Shown: positions 36,700 to 44,913 of the stretch, in pieces
Position numbering within the stretch: position 1 is the stretch's first letter
How the letters are laid out: each line of letters begins with the position of its first letter
NCBI RefSeq assembly: GCF_000720135.1
Contig: NZ_JOIU01000010.1
Location: forward strand, 124,001 to 188,000
DNA from: Streptomyces sp. NRRL S-1022
GTDB taxonomy: Bacteria > Actinomycetota > Actinomycetes > Streptomycetales > Streptomycetaceae
DNA: 64,000 nucleotides
Direction: 5' to 3'
The notes under the pieces: model-generated
Database searches by the model: none
Told to the model about the DNA's origin: nothing
The model's input: the letters and a program-made list of their open reading frames with translations, nothing else
Program-made: the position numbers and the translations under genes

Positions 36700-36846
36700 G
36701 GAACCTCCGAAGTGCGATGACAGGCGGGGTTTGCCATCTAGGCACGGGGGGCACATGGACCACGGATTCCGCAGTTCCGTGCGCCCTCGTTTTCACTCGT
36801 GAGGCATATCCAGCACGCCGGGTGGGCGGGTGCCTGTTCGAAGGCT

Positions 36847-36852
36847 TACGAT
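36847..36852 (+). promoter_or_regulatory. Candidate -10 box before the permease gene
   Basis: TACGAT ends eight bases before the GTG at 36861; no ribosome site lies between. Confidence 0.4.
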
Positions 36853-36860
36853 CCTCTCTC

Positions 36861-38909
36861 GTGTCCAAACTGACCGACGTGCCCAAACGGATCCTGATCG
36901 GGCGCGCACTGCGCAGTGACCGGCTGGGCGAAACGCTCCTGCCGAAGCGCATCGCACTTCCCGTCTTCGCCTCCGACCCGCTGTCCTCCGTCGCCTACGC
37001 GCCGGGGGAGGTCCTGCTGGTCCTGTCTATCGCGGGCGTGTCGGCGTACCACTTCAGCCCCTGGATCGCGGTCGCGGTCGTGGTGCTGATGTTCACCGTG
37101 GTCGCCTCCTACCGGCAGAACGTGCACGCCTACCCGAGCGGTGGCGGCGACTACGAGGTCGCGACCACCAACCTCGGCCCCAAGGCCGGCCTCACCGTGG
37201 CCAGCGCGCTGCTCGTCGACTACGTCCTGACCGTCGCCGTCTCCATCGCCTCCGGTATCGAGAACCTCGGCTCCGCGATCCCCTTCGTGGTCCAGCACAA
37301 GGTGCTCTGCGCGGCCGCCGTCATCGTGCTGCTCACGCTCATGAACCTGCGCGGCGTGAAGGAGTCGGGCAAGCTCTTCGCGATCCCGACGTTCGTCTTC
37401 GTCGGCGGCGTCTTCATCATGATCGCGTGGGGCGCCTTCCGCGGACTGGTCCTCGGCGACACCATGCGCGCCCCGACGGCCGGCTACCACATCAAGGCCG
37501 AGCACCAGGGGCTCGCCGGCTTCGCGCTGGTCTTCCTGCTGCTGCGCGCCTTCTCCTCCGGCTGTGCGGCCCTCACCGGCGTCGAGGCGATCTCCAACGG
37601 CGTCCCGGCCTTCCGCAAGCCCAAGTCCAAGAACGCGGCGACCACCCTGGCGATGATGGGCCTGCTGGCCGTCACCATGTTCTGCGGCATCATCGCGCTC
37701 GCCATGGTCACCAAGGTCCGCATGGCCGAGCACCCGGCCAGCGACCTGCTGCGGAACGGCGTCCCGCTCGGCTCCGGCTACGTCCAGAACCCGGTGATCT
37801 CCCAGGTCGCCGAGGCGGTCTTCGGCAAGGGCAGCTTCCTGTTCATCCTGCTCGCCGCCGCCACCGCGCTGGTGCTGTTCCTGGCCGCCAACACGGCGTA
37901 CAACGGCTTCCCGCTGCTCGGCTCGATCCTCGCCCAGGACCGCTACCTGCCGCGCCAGCTGCACACCCGCGGCGACCGGCTCGCCTTCTCCAACGGCATC
38001 GTGCTGCTCGCGGGCGCCGCGATGCTGCTGGTGTTCATCTACGGCGCGGACTCCACCCGCCTGATCCAGCTGTACATCGTCGGCGTGTTCGTGTCCTTCA
38101 CGCTCAGCCAGACCGGCATGGTCCGGCACTGGAACCGCCACCTCGCCGCCGAGAAGGACCCGGCCAAGCGCAGCCACATGATCCGCTCCCGCGCGATCAA
38201 CGCGTTCGGCGCCTTCTTCACCGGCCTGGTGCTCGTCGTCGTCCTGGTCACCAAGTTCACGCACGGCGCCTGGGTCGCCCTGCTCGGCATGTGCATCTTC
38301 TACGCGACGATGACCGCGATCCGGAAGCACTACGACCGGGTCGCCGACGAGATCGCCGCGCCCGAGGGCCCGAGCGACGACATGGTCCGCCCCTCCCGGG
38401 TGCACTCGGTCGTCCTGATCTCCAAGATCCACCGCCCCACGCTGCGCGCCCTGGCCTACGCCAAGCTGATGCGCTCGGACACCCTGGAGGCGCTGACCGT
38501 CAACGTCGACCCGGCCGAGACGAAGGCGCTGCGCGAGGAGTGGGAGCGGCGCGGGATCGACGTACCGCTGAAGGTCCTGGACTCGCCGTACCGCGAGATC
38601 ACCCGGCCGATCATCGAGTACGTCAAGGGCCTGCGCAAGGAGTCCCCGCGCGACGCGGTCTCCGTGATCATCCCCGAGTACGTGGTCGGCCACTGGTACG
38701 AGCACCTGCTGCACAACCAGAGCGCCCTGCGCCTGAAGGGCCGCCTGCTCTTCACCCCCGGCGTGATGGTGACCTCGGTGCCGTACCAGCTGCAGTCCTC
38801 CGAGGCGGCCAAGCTGCGGGCCCGCAGGCGGCAGGACTGGAACGCGCCCGGCGCGGTCCGCCGCGGCCCGGCGGTGGAACGGCCGAAGGAGCCGTCCACC
38901 AAGGAGTGA
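36861..38909 (+). CDS. APC-superfamily permease related to KimA potassium transporters
   Basis: 682 residues from a GTG. Twelve or so membrane helices occupy about 30-490, followed by a soluble C-terminal domain (about 510-680, SVVLISKIHRPTLRALAYAK). The N-terminal part (KRILIGRALRSD, ASDPLSSVAYAPGEVLLVLS, SYRQNVHAYPSGGGDYEVA, NLGPKAGLTVASALLVDYVL) strongly recalls Bacillus KimA (YdaO), a K+/H+ symporter inhibited by c-di-AMP. The neighbouring TrkA pair and KdpDE support a potassium role. The similarity is from memory; generic amino-acid permease is the fallback call. Confidence 0.8.
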   Translation: MSKLTDVPKRILIGRALRSDRLGETLLPKRIALPVFASDPLSSVAYAPGEVLLVLSIAGVSAYHFSPWIAVAVVVLMFTVVASYRQNVHAYPSGGGDYEVATTNLGPKAGLTVASALLVDYVLTVAVSIASGIENLGSAIPFVVQHKVLCAAAVIVLLTLMNLRGVKESGKLFAIPTFVFVGGVFIMIAWGAFRGLVLGDTMRAPTAGYHIKAEHQGLAGFALVFLLLRAFSSGCAALTGVEAISNGVPAFRKPKSKNAATTLAMMGLLAVTMFCGIIALAMVTKVRMAEHPASDLLRNGVPLGSGYVQNPVISQVAEAVFGKGSFLFILLAAATALVLFLAANTAYNGFPLLGSILAQDRYLPRQLHTRGDRLAFSNGIVLLAGAAMLLVFIYGADSTRLIQLYIVGVFVSFTLSQTGMVRHWNRHLAAEKDPAKRSHMIRSRAINAFGAFFTGLVLVVVLVTKFTHGAWVALLGMCIFYATMTAIRKHYDRVADEIAAPEGPSDDMVRPSRVHSVVLISKIHRPTLRALAYAKLMRSDTLEALTVNVDPAETKALREEWERRGIDVPLKVLDSPYREITRPIIEYVKGLRKESPRDAVSVIIPEYVVGHWYEHLLHNQSALRLKGRLLFTPGVMVTSVPYQLQSSEAAKLRARRRQDWNAPGAVRRGPAVERPKEPSTKE

Positions 38910-38997
38910 GGCGGGGCGGGGAGGCCGTAGACTGGTGGGCTGTTGTCGGGCCCGCCGGTGCGGGCCGCCCCCGCTCTCGATCTGGAGTCACCCCACC

Positions 38998-40326
38998 ATG
39001 CCCGCAGAACCGAAGAAGTCGCTGGTGGGGGAGGAGTACGAGGTCGAGATCGGCCCCGTCGCCCACGGCGGCCACTGCATCGCCCGTACGACCGAGGGCC
39101 AGGTGCTGTTCGTCCGGCACGCGCTGCCCGGCGAGCGGGTGGTGGCCCGGGTGACCGAGGGGGAGGAAGGCGCCCGCTTCCTGCGCGCGGACGCCGTACG
39201 GATCCTGGAGGCGTCCAAGGACCGCATCGAGGCCCCCTGCCCCTTCGCCGGCCCCGGCCGCTGCGGCGGCTGCGACTGGCAGCACGCCAAGCCGGGCGCC
39301 CAGCGCCGGCTGAAGGCCGACGTGATCGCCGAGCAGCTCCTGCGGCTCGCCGGCCTCACCCCCGAGGAGGCCGGCTGGGACGGCACGGTGGTTCCGGCCG
39401 AGGGCGACAAGCTGCCCGCCGGCCAGGTCCCGCAGTGGCGCACCCGCGTCCAGTACGCCGTCGACGCCGAGGGCCACGCCGGTCTGCGCCGGCACCGCTC
39501 GCACGAGGTCGAGCGCATCGACCACTGCATGATCGCGGCGGCGGGCGTGAGCGAGCTGGGCATCGAGAAGCGGGACTGGACCGGCATGGCCTCCGTCGAC
39601 GCGATCGCCGCGACCGGGTCCCAGGACCGCATGGTCATCCTGGAGCCGCGCCCCGGCGCCCGACTGCCCCTCGTCGAGCTCGACAGGCCCGTCTCCGTCA
39701 TGCGCGTCGACGAGCGGGACGGCGGGGTCCACCGCGTCCACGGCCGCGCGTTCGTACGCGAGCGCGCCGACGACCACACCTACCGGGTCGGCAGCGGCGG
39801 CTTCTGGCAGGTCCACCCGAAGGCGGCCGACACGCTCGTCACGGCGGTGATGCAGGGCCTCCTGCCCCGCAAGGGCGAGACGGCCCTCGACCTCTACTGC
39901 GGTGTCGGCCTCTTCGCCGGCGCCCTCGCCGACCGCCTCGGCGAGCAGGGCGCGGTGCTCGGCATCGAGTCCGGCAAGCGGGCCGTGGAGGACGCCCGGC
40001 ACAACCTGGCCGGCTTCCCGCGGGTCCGTATCGAGCAGGGCAAGGTCGAGTCGGTCCTGCCGCGCACCGGCATCACCGAGGCCGACCTCATCGTCCTCGA
40101 CCCGCCCCGCGCGGGCGCCGGCCGCAAGACGGTCGCCCACCTCGCGTCCCTGGGCGCCCGCCGCATCGCCTACGTCGCCTGCGATCCCGCCGCGCTGGCC
40201 CGGGACCTGGGGTACTTCCGCGAGGGCGGGTACCGGGTGCGGACGCTCCGGGCGTTCGATCTGTTCCCGATGACCGCGCATGTGGAGTGCGTCGCGATCC
40301 TGGAACCCGTTGGAAAGGGCTCTTGA
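38998..40326 (+). CDS. TRAM-domain, TrmA/RlmD-family SAM-dependent RNA methyltransferase
   Basis: 442 residues from the ATG at 38998, with GGAG upstream. An N-terminal TRAM domain (about 10-65) binds RNA. Cysteines in APCPFAGPGRCGGCDWQH fit the 4Fe-4S cluster of RlmD-type enzymes. The Rossmann domain has ALDLYCGVGLFAGALAD and VLDPPRAGAGRK, and the catalytic cysteine is in AYVACDPAALARDL. It makes 5-methyluridine in rRNA or tRNA; the target base is unknown. The last 20 codons are repeated, diverged, 15 kb downstream, so this 3' end seems to be an insertion point. Confidence 0.88.
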   Translation: MPAEPKKSLVGEEYEVEIGPVAHGGHCIARTTEGQVLFVRHALPGERVVARVTEGEEGARFLRADAVRILEASKDRIEAPCPFAGPGRCGGCDWQHAKPGAQRRLKADVIAEQLLRLAGLTPEEAGWDGTVVPAEGDKLPAGQVPQWRTRVQYAVDAEGHAGLRRHRSHEVERIDHCMIAAAGVSELGIEKRDWTGMASVDAIAATGSQDRMVILEPRPGARLPLVELDRPVSVMRVDERDGGVHRVHGRAFVRERADDHTYRVGSGGFWQVHPKAADTLVTAVMQGLLPRKGETALDLYCGVGLFAGALADRLGEQGAVLGIESGKRAVEDARHNLAGFPRVRIEQGKVESVLPRTGITEADLIVLDPPRAGAGRKTVAHLASLGARRIAYVACDPAALARDLGYFREGGYRVRTLRAFDLFPMTAHVECVAILEPVGKGS

Positions 40327-40336
40327 CCTGCGGTTT
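40264..40336 (+). repeat. Direct repeat, copy A: 3' end of the methyltransferase gene (left island boundary)
   Basis: This 73-base segment encodes the C-terminus FPMTAHVECVAILEPVGKGS, the stop codon and the following TGACCTGCGGTTT. About 60 of 73 bases match copy B at 55274-55346 by hand count. TGACCTGCG occurs once more at 40403-40411. Confidence 0.75.
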
Positions 40337-40678
40337 CCGATTTCTTTCGCGGGCTCGACCTGTTTCGCGGGGTGGGAACAGATGAAGGCGGACGACGACG
40401 CGTGACCTGCGCATTCGCCTGAGGGGGAGGGCGCGTGGCGGTGGCGGAGCCCGTTTGTTCTTGCGGCGTGACGCACGAATGAAGGGCGTAGAGCAGGTGC
40501 GGAGACGAGTCGGCTGGCTGCGCCGCACGACGTGATCAGGCCTTCACCAACCTCCTCGGGGGCAGCCCGACGCCCCGCCGACTTCCACGGCACGGCCGAG
40601 GCCCAGTCGGTCTGCCGTGGCGCCCGGCAGTTGGTCCTTCGACTCGGCGGTGGTGGTCCGGGGGTGCGGAGGTCCCGC
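40337..40678. other. Gene-free junction at the left edge of the island
   Basis: About 340 bases with no supported gene, promoter or terminator. It separates the methyltransferase from the pseudogene cluster and may hold insertion scars. Confidence 0.45.
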
Positions 40679-41631
40679 TCATACCCCGCTCAGGTCGAGC
40701 AGGACCTTGGAGGCCATGGCCCGGTCATGGGCGATGTCGAAAGCGGCTCGGCTCTCTGAGAGCGGGAACGTGTGGGTCTCGATCGCGTCGACGGGCAGAC
40801 CCCGGGCGAGCAGAGTGATCGCCTCGTCGAACTCGGTGTCGAAGCGGAACGCGCCGCGCAACTCCAGTTCGCGGGTCACGGCGACGTTGCCGAGCAAGGG
40901 GACCTCACGGGGCGGCAGCAGACCGAGGAAAGGGCTCCGCCCAGGCCCCGTCGTCGGGTGCGTCGGCCCGGACCGTGGCGGTGGCCCCGAGGCCACGGCG
41001 ATGCCCAGCGGGGTGTCGAGGAGGTCGCTCACGATCACCTCGGCGGCGCCCCGGTGGCTCAGGACGGCGGTCACCAGGCAGCCGATCGGCCCGGCCCCGG
41101 TGACCAGCACCCGCCTGCCGGCCACGTCACCGGCCCGGTGCACGGCGTGCAGGGCCACCGACAGTGGTTCGGCCAACACTGCGCGGTTCAAGGCGAGTTC
41201 GGGCGGCAACACGCGAATCTGTGCGGTGGGCGCGGTGATGAGCCGGGCGAAGCCGCCCTGGACGCGCGGGGTCCGGGCGGCACTGCCGAGGTAGCGGGTG
41301 TTCGCGCAGATGTTGCGGCGGCCCGCGGCGCATTCGGCGCACCGGCTGCACCGGGTGGCCGGGTGGCCGGGTGGACGGCCACCGGGGTGCCTACGGCGGG
41401 TCCCGCGGTTCTGGGCCCGAGGGCGGCGACGTGGCCGACGATCTCGTGGCCGAGCACCATCGGCTCGAGGACGGTGCAGTCACCGACCCGGCCGTGGCGG
41501 TAGTAGTGCAAGTCGGATCCGCAGATGCCGCCGAGGGCGACGGCGACCGCGATCTCACCGGGGTCGGGACCGTCGTACGGCCGCTCCTCGATCCGTAGAT
41601 CGCCGGCTCCGTGGACGACACATGCGTGCAT
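40679..41631 (-). pseudogene. Broken L-idonate 5-dehydrogenase (zinc alcohol dehydrogenase family)
   Basis: The N-terminal part starts at the ATG at 41631 (MHACVVHGAGDLRIEERPY, GGICGSDLHYYRHGRVGD, VLGHEIVGHVAALG). After VAVHPATRP the frame changes, and the zinc-cysteine segment CSRCAECAAGRRNICANTRY and the Rossmann segment VLVTGAGPIGCLVTAVL continue in another frame. About 80 residues of the cofactor domain are then missing, and the end LRGAFRFDTEFDEAITLLAR resumes in frame. A frameshift plus internal deletion make it non-functional. It once oxidised L-idonate to 5-ketogluconate, which matches the SDR remnant upstream. Confidence 0.85.
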
Positions 41632-41673
41632 GGGGCTCCTAGAGGTCGCAGGAAGGGTCGCAGAACGGGGTCG

Positions 41674-42066
41674 AAGGACGGAGAGCATGCCGCCGTCGAC
41701 GTACAGCACCTGCCCGCCCACGAAGTCGGATGCGGGGGAGGCGAGGAAGATCAGCGCGCCGACGAGGCCGCCGACGTCGCCCCAGCGGCCGGCCTGGGTC
41801 CGCTTGCGGACCCAGGCGCTGAACTCGTCGTCGGCGACGAGCGCGGAGGTCAGTTCGGTGTCGAAGTAGCCGGGGCCGATTCCGTTGGCCTGGATGCCGA
41901 GCGGGCCGAGATCGGCGCACATGCCCTTGGTGAGCGTCTTCAGGCCGCCCCTGGTGGTGGAGTAGGGGGCGATGCCCGGCCGGACCGCCTCGCTCTGGAG
42001 CGAGCAGATGTAGACGATCTTGCCGTGACCCCGGGGAGCCACGCGCCGCGCGACCTCGCGGCCGAC
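41674..42066 (-). pseudogene. Truncated SDR, gluconate 5-dehydrogenase type
   Basis: Only the C-terminal half remains, from [19 protein letters not shown] through MCADLGPLGIQANGIGPGYF to SDFVGGQVLYVDGGMLSVL; the NAD-binding N-terminus is absent. The catalytic YxxxK has become YSTTR, lacking the lysine. The stop codon is also lost, so the frame reads straight into the idonate dehydrogenase remnant. Together they are the residue of a gluconate/idonate pathway. Confidence 0.8.
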
Positions 42067-42235
42067 GCGAGCACTCCCGGCGTGTGGGTGACCACGATGC
42101 CGCGCTCGGCCGCGGCGGCCCCGAAGCCCATGCTCGCCAGCGCGACGACCTCCAGCGAGGGCCCGGCAGCTTCCATCAGCGCCGCGTCGACGGGGTCGTT
42201 GCCCAGAGCCGGGATCGCACCGACGCCCAGCGCCG
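42062..42235 (-). pseudogene. Fragment of a D-2-hydroxyacid dehydrogenase (2-ketogluconate/glyoxylate reductase type)
   Basis: [19 protein letters not shown] and [18 protein letters not shown] with VTHTPGVL match the N-terminal substrate domain of this family. Nothing of the NAD domain is left. It joins directly to the truncated SDR, which suggests a deletion fused two neighbouring genes of the same pathway. Confidence 0.6.
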
Positions 42236-42374
42236 ACTCGGCGAGCTGCGCGGCCGCGGGCTTGCCGCTCCCCGGCCAGGCGATCACGTCCGCCGCCTCC
42301 GACAGCCGGGTCGGTTGGGGCCTCCGTCTGGGGGTTTCCCGGAGCAGATGAGCGGCCCGCTCCGCATCGGGTCG

Positions 42375-42615
42375 GCGCGGAGTAGGCCCGCCGGCGAACT
42401 CGACCTGCGCCGCAAGCCGGTACCGCATCTGGCCTTCGGCCACGGCAGGCACCAGTGCATCGGCCGGCAACTCGCCCGCATCGAGCTCGGTCTCGCGCAG
42501 TCCGCCCTGTTCCGCCGCCTCCCGAACCTGCGGCTCGCGGTCCCCCTTCGACGACATCGAGCACCACACCGACTCGCTGGTGTTCCGGGTCAGGAGCCTT
42601 CCCGTCACGTGGTGA
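42375..42615 (+). pseudogene. 3' fragment of a cytochrome P450 gene
   Basis: The heme-binding signature [13 protein letters not shown] (42429-42464, ligand Cys at 42456-42458) and the following [20 protein letters not shown] are unmistakable. After LRLAVP one extra C in a run of five (42542-42546) shifts the frame, and the end [20 protein letters not shown] continues to a TGA at 42613. All upstream P450 helices are missing. It is on the strand opposite to the sugar-dehydrogenase remnants. Confidence 0.8.
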
Positions 42616-42680
42616 CGCGCTTCCACGGCGCACCACGTTACGGGACGGCGCCGGCGCCGTCCCGGCCGCCGGCCGACGGT

Positions 42681-43808
42681 TCAGCCCGGGAGGACCGCCG
42701 GCGGTGCGCTGGTGTGGCGAACGCGCAGTTCCATGCGGATAACCCTGGGTTCGGTGTCGGCGTGGGAGGCCATCAGCGCCTCCAGGGTCTGGGCTCCTTG
42801 CCGGCCCAGTTCGTGCCGGGCCAGTGAGGCCGTGGTGAGTCTGCGGGTACCGGGCAGGTCGTCGAGGGAGATGTCGTCGCAGCCGATGACGGACATGTCT
42901 TCGGGGACCCGTAGGCCCGACTCCTCCAGCGCGGTCATCGCGCCGAGCGCCACCAGGTCGTTGTACGCGACGACGGCGGTGACCCCGGAATCGCGCACGG
43001 CGTCGGCGGCGTCGTACCCGTGCCGTGCCGTGTGGCCGCAGGGGATGACCGTGACGTCGACCCCGAAGGCCGCAGCGGCGTCGAAGGCCCGGATGCGTTC
43101 GGCGTTGGCCCAGGACGCCTCGGGGCCGCTCAGATACGCCAGCCGGCGATGCCCGAGCTGGGTGAGGTGACCGCAGACCAGGGTCATCCCGCCGTAGAAG
43201 TCGACGGAGACTGAGGGGATGCTCAGCCCGGGGACGATCCGGTTGACCAGCACCAGTGGGTGGCCGCGCAGTGACAGGTCGACGAGCGCGGCGCGGTCCA
43301 TGCGCGGGGAGCACAGCAGCACACCGTCGCAACAGCGCATCAGGTCCTCGGCGAGTTCGTGCTCACTCGCCGCGTCCTCGTCCGACTCCATCACCATCAC
43401 GCGCCGCCCGTGCGAGCGGGCGACGGCGGAGACGGACTTGAGGACGTCGGGGAAGTAGGGGTTGGACAGGTCGGGGACGAGCACTCCGATCGCGCCGGCC
43501 TCACCGCGGGCCAAGCCCTGGGCGGCGGCGTTGGGCCGGTAGCCCAGATCCGCGACCGCGCTCTGCACCCGGCGCACCAGTTCGGGGTCGACCCGGGCCG
43601 TGCCGTTGAGGACCCGGGAGACGGTGGACGTGGAGACCCCGGCCGCCGTGCCGACGTCGGTGATCGTCACCCGCCGCTGGCGGGCCGCCTTCCCGGTGAC
43701 GGTCCCACTCACGGCGCTTGGTGACTCGGGCATTCCGTCGTGCGGGAGGTCCGGCTCCGTGGATGTGCTCGGATCGTCCGCCATCTCCGGTACGTTCGAC
43801 GTTGCCAA
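42681..43808 (-). CDS. LacI-family transcriptional repressor of the alginate/uronate locus
   Basis: 375 residues. The helix-turn-helix and hinge (about 46-100) read [20 protein letters not shown] and [16 protein letters not shown] periplasmic-binding-protein-like effector domain follows ([38 protein letters not shown]). The first possible codon is TTG at 43808; ATG at 43784 is an alternative, and the N-terminal 45 residues look disordered. It is downstream of the isomerase on the same strand and likely represses both divergent operons through the two operators at 44.7-44.8 kb. Confidence 0.88.
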   Translation of the reverse strand: MATSNVPEMADDPSTSTEPDLPHDGMPESPSAVSGTVTGKAARQRRVTITDVGTAAGVSTSTVSRVLNGTARVDPELVRRVQSAVADLGYRPNAAAQGLARGEAGAIGVLVPDLSNPYFPDVLKSVSAVARSHGRRVMVMESDEDAASEHELAEDLMRCCDGVLLCSPRMDRAALVDLSLRGHPLVLVNRIVPGLSIPSVSVDFYGGMTLVCGHLTQLGHRRLAYLSGPEASWANAERIRAFDAAAAFGVDVTVIPCGHTARHGYDAADAVRDSGVTAVVAYNDLVALGAMTALEESGLRVPEDMSVIGCDDISLDDLPGTRRLTTASLARHELGRQGAQTLEALMASHADTEPRVIRMELRVRHTSAPPAVLPG

Positions 43809-43856
43809 AATCCCGCTCCCAGTCGCCGTCGGTCCGCCGCCAGCGTAGTTCGTCGC

Positions 43857-44669
43857 TCAGCGTGCGGACGATGTGATTCTCGGTTCGGACCGCAGTCCAC
43901 GCAGGTAACCCAGGTCCCGGCGGACCGCCGCGAACGGGTCGTCGGTCGGGTAGTGGACGTGCAGGGAGAACGGGCCGGTGTACCCGAGGTCCGTGAGGCC
44001 GGGCAGGATCGTGGGCCAGGGGACGACGCCCCCGTCAGCGAGCGGCTGCCAGTCGCAGTTCCAGGATCCCCGCGCCTCGCCCGGTCTCCACACCGCGTTC
44101 TTCACGCCCACGCAGCCCACCCGCTCCGGCCCGCCCAGCACGTCGAGGGTGAGCCGCCAGTCCTCGCTCCCCTCCTTGGCTTGGTTGCCCGGGTCGGGGT
44201 GGACCAGGACATCCGCGCCCGCCAGCAGCCGGACCGCGTGTGCGGCCGAGGGGTGCAGCGTGCCGTGGTGCAGTGCGAGGACGAGCCGTACGCCGTGGCG
44301 GGCGGCGAGCTCGGCGAGGCCCGCGAAGTCGCGGCGGGCCCGGTTCAGTTCGGAGGCGTGGTCGAGTCCGGCGTCGTAGCGGTAGAACCCGGCGCGCATC
44401 AGCGGCACGCCCGCCTCGGCACAGTGCCCGATGACGCGTTCGGCTTCACCGTCCGCCGAGGTCAGGTCCGTGCTGACGAGGCCGGGGTCAAGCCCGTTGG
44501 CACGCAGGGCTCGTACCGTCTTCGCCAGCCGCCGTGACGTGCTCGGCGTGACCGTCTGGCCGTCCCTGACCAGCAGATCGGCGCCGTCCGCGCCGGCCTC
44601 CGCCAACCGGGCGGCCAGTTCCCCGGGCGGCAGGGCGCCGAACGGTTTGGTGAGGACGAGGACATGCAA
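43857..44669 (-). CDS. Sugar phosphate isomerase/epimerase-like TIM-barrel protein
   Basis: 270 residues, xylose-isomerase-like TIM barrel (PF01261). Likely metal and active-site residues lie in AGVPLMRAGFYRYD, LVLALHHGTLHPS, LVHPDPGNQAKEGSEDW, CVGVKNAVW and FSLHVHYPTDD. The start is TTG at 44669, with GGGAGGA at good spacing. It heads the minus-strand unit isomerase-lacI. It could isomerise or epimerise an unsaturated uronate or its product; substrate unknown. Confidence 0.75.
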   Translation of the reverse strand: MHVLVLTKPFGALPPGELAARLAEAGADGADLLVRDGQTVTPSTSRRLAKTVRALRANGLDPGLVSTDLTSADGEAERVIGHCAEAGVPLMRAGFYRYDAGLDHASELNRARRDFAGLAELAARHGVRLVLALHHGTLHPSAAHAVRLLAGADVLVHPDPGNQAKEGSEDWRLTLDVLGGPERVGCVGVKNAVWRPGEARGSWNCDWQPLADGGVVPWPTILPGLTDLGYTGPFSLHVHYPTDDPFAAVRRDLGYLRGLRSEPRITSSAR

Positions 44670-44696
44670 AGCGTGCTCCTCCCGATGGGTTCATTT

Positions 44697-44711
44697 GTGA
44701 AAGCGCTCCCT
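44697..44711. promoter_or_regulatory. LacI-type operator 1
   Basis: GTGAAAGCGCTCCCT has the central AGCGCT of LacI/CebR-type operators (CebR: TGGGAGCGCTCCCA). It is about 27 bases upstream of the isomerase start. Confidence 0.6.
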
Positions 44712-44813
44712 GAGTCTAACCTCATGCCGTGCCGGAGATCGGTCGCTCACATAAACTGCCAGCTCAGAGCCCCTATATCTCAAGGCCTGCCGAGTGAGTC
44801 AAAAATTGAGCTT

Positions 44814-44830
44814 GTGAAAACGCTTGCTCA
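44814..44830. promoter_or_regulatory. LacI-type operator 2
   Basis: GTGAAAACGCTTGCTCA shares GTGAAA-N-CGCT with operator 1 and resembles the general LacI-family operator TGAAANCGNTTNCA. It lies about 84 bases upstream of the binding-protein ATG, a position suited to repression. Confidence 0.6.
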
Positions 44831-44913
44831 GATGCCAGGGAATCCCTAACGTCATCCGCGCCTCGGTCCCGAGAGCCGCTCGGGGCGCCACGTCCAAACA
44901 GCGGGAGCTGACG

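Larger units (their letters stand above)
44670..44913. promoter_or_regulatory. Divergent promoter-operator region of the alginate locus
   Basis: About 244 bases, AT-richer than the flanks, between the isomerase and binding-protein starts. It contains two similar LacI-type operators (44697 and 44814). A TATATCT element near 44774 could be a -10 box. GGGAG precedes the ATG at 44914. Confidence 0.6.

Noticed and set aside
36846..38714. 622-codon open frame opposite the permease gene
   Set aside because: Extreme Asp/Gly/His/Gln composition typical of antisense frames in GC-rich DNA; no recognisable domain.
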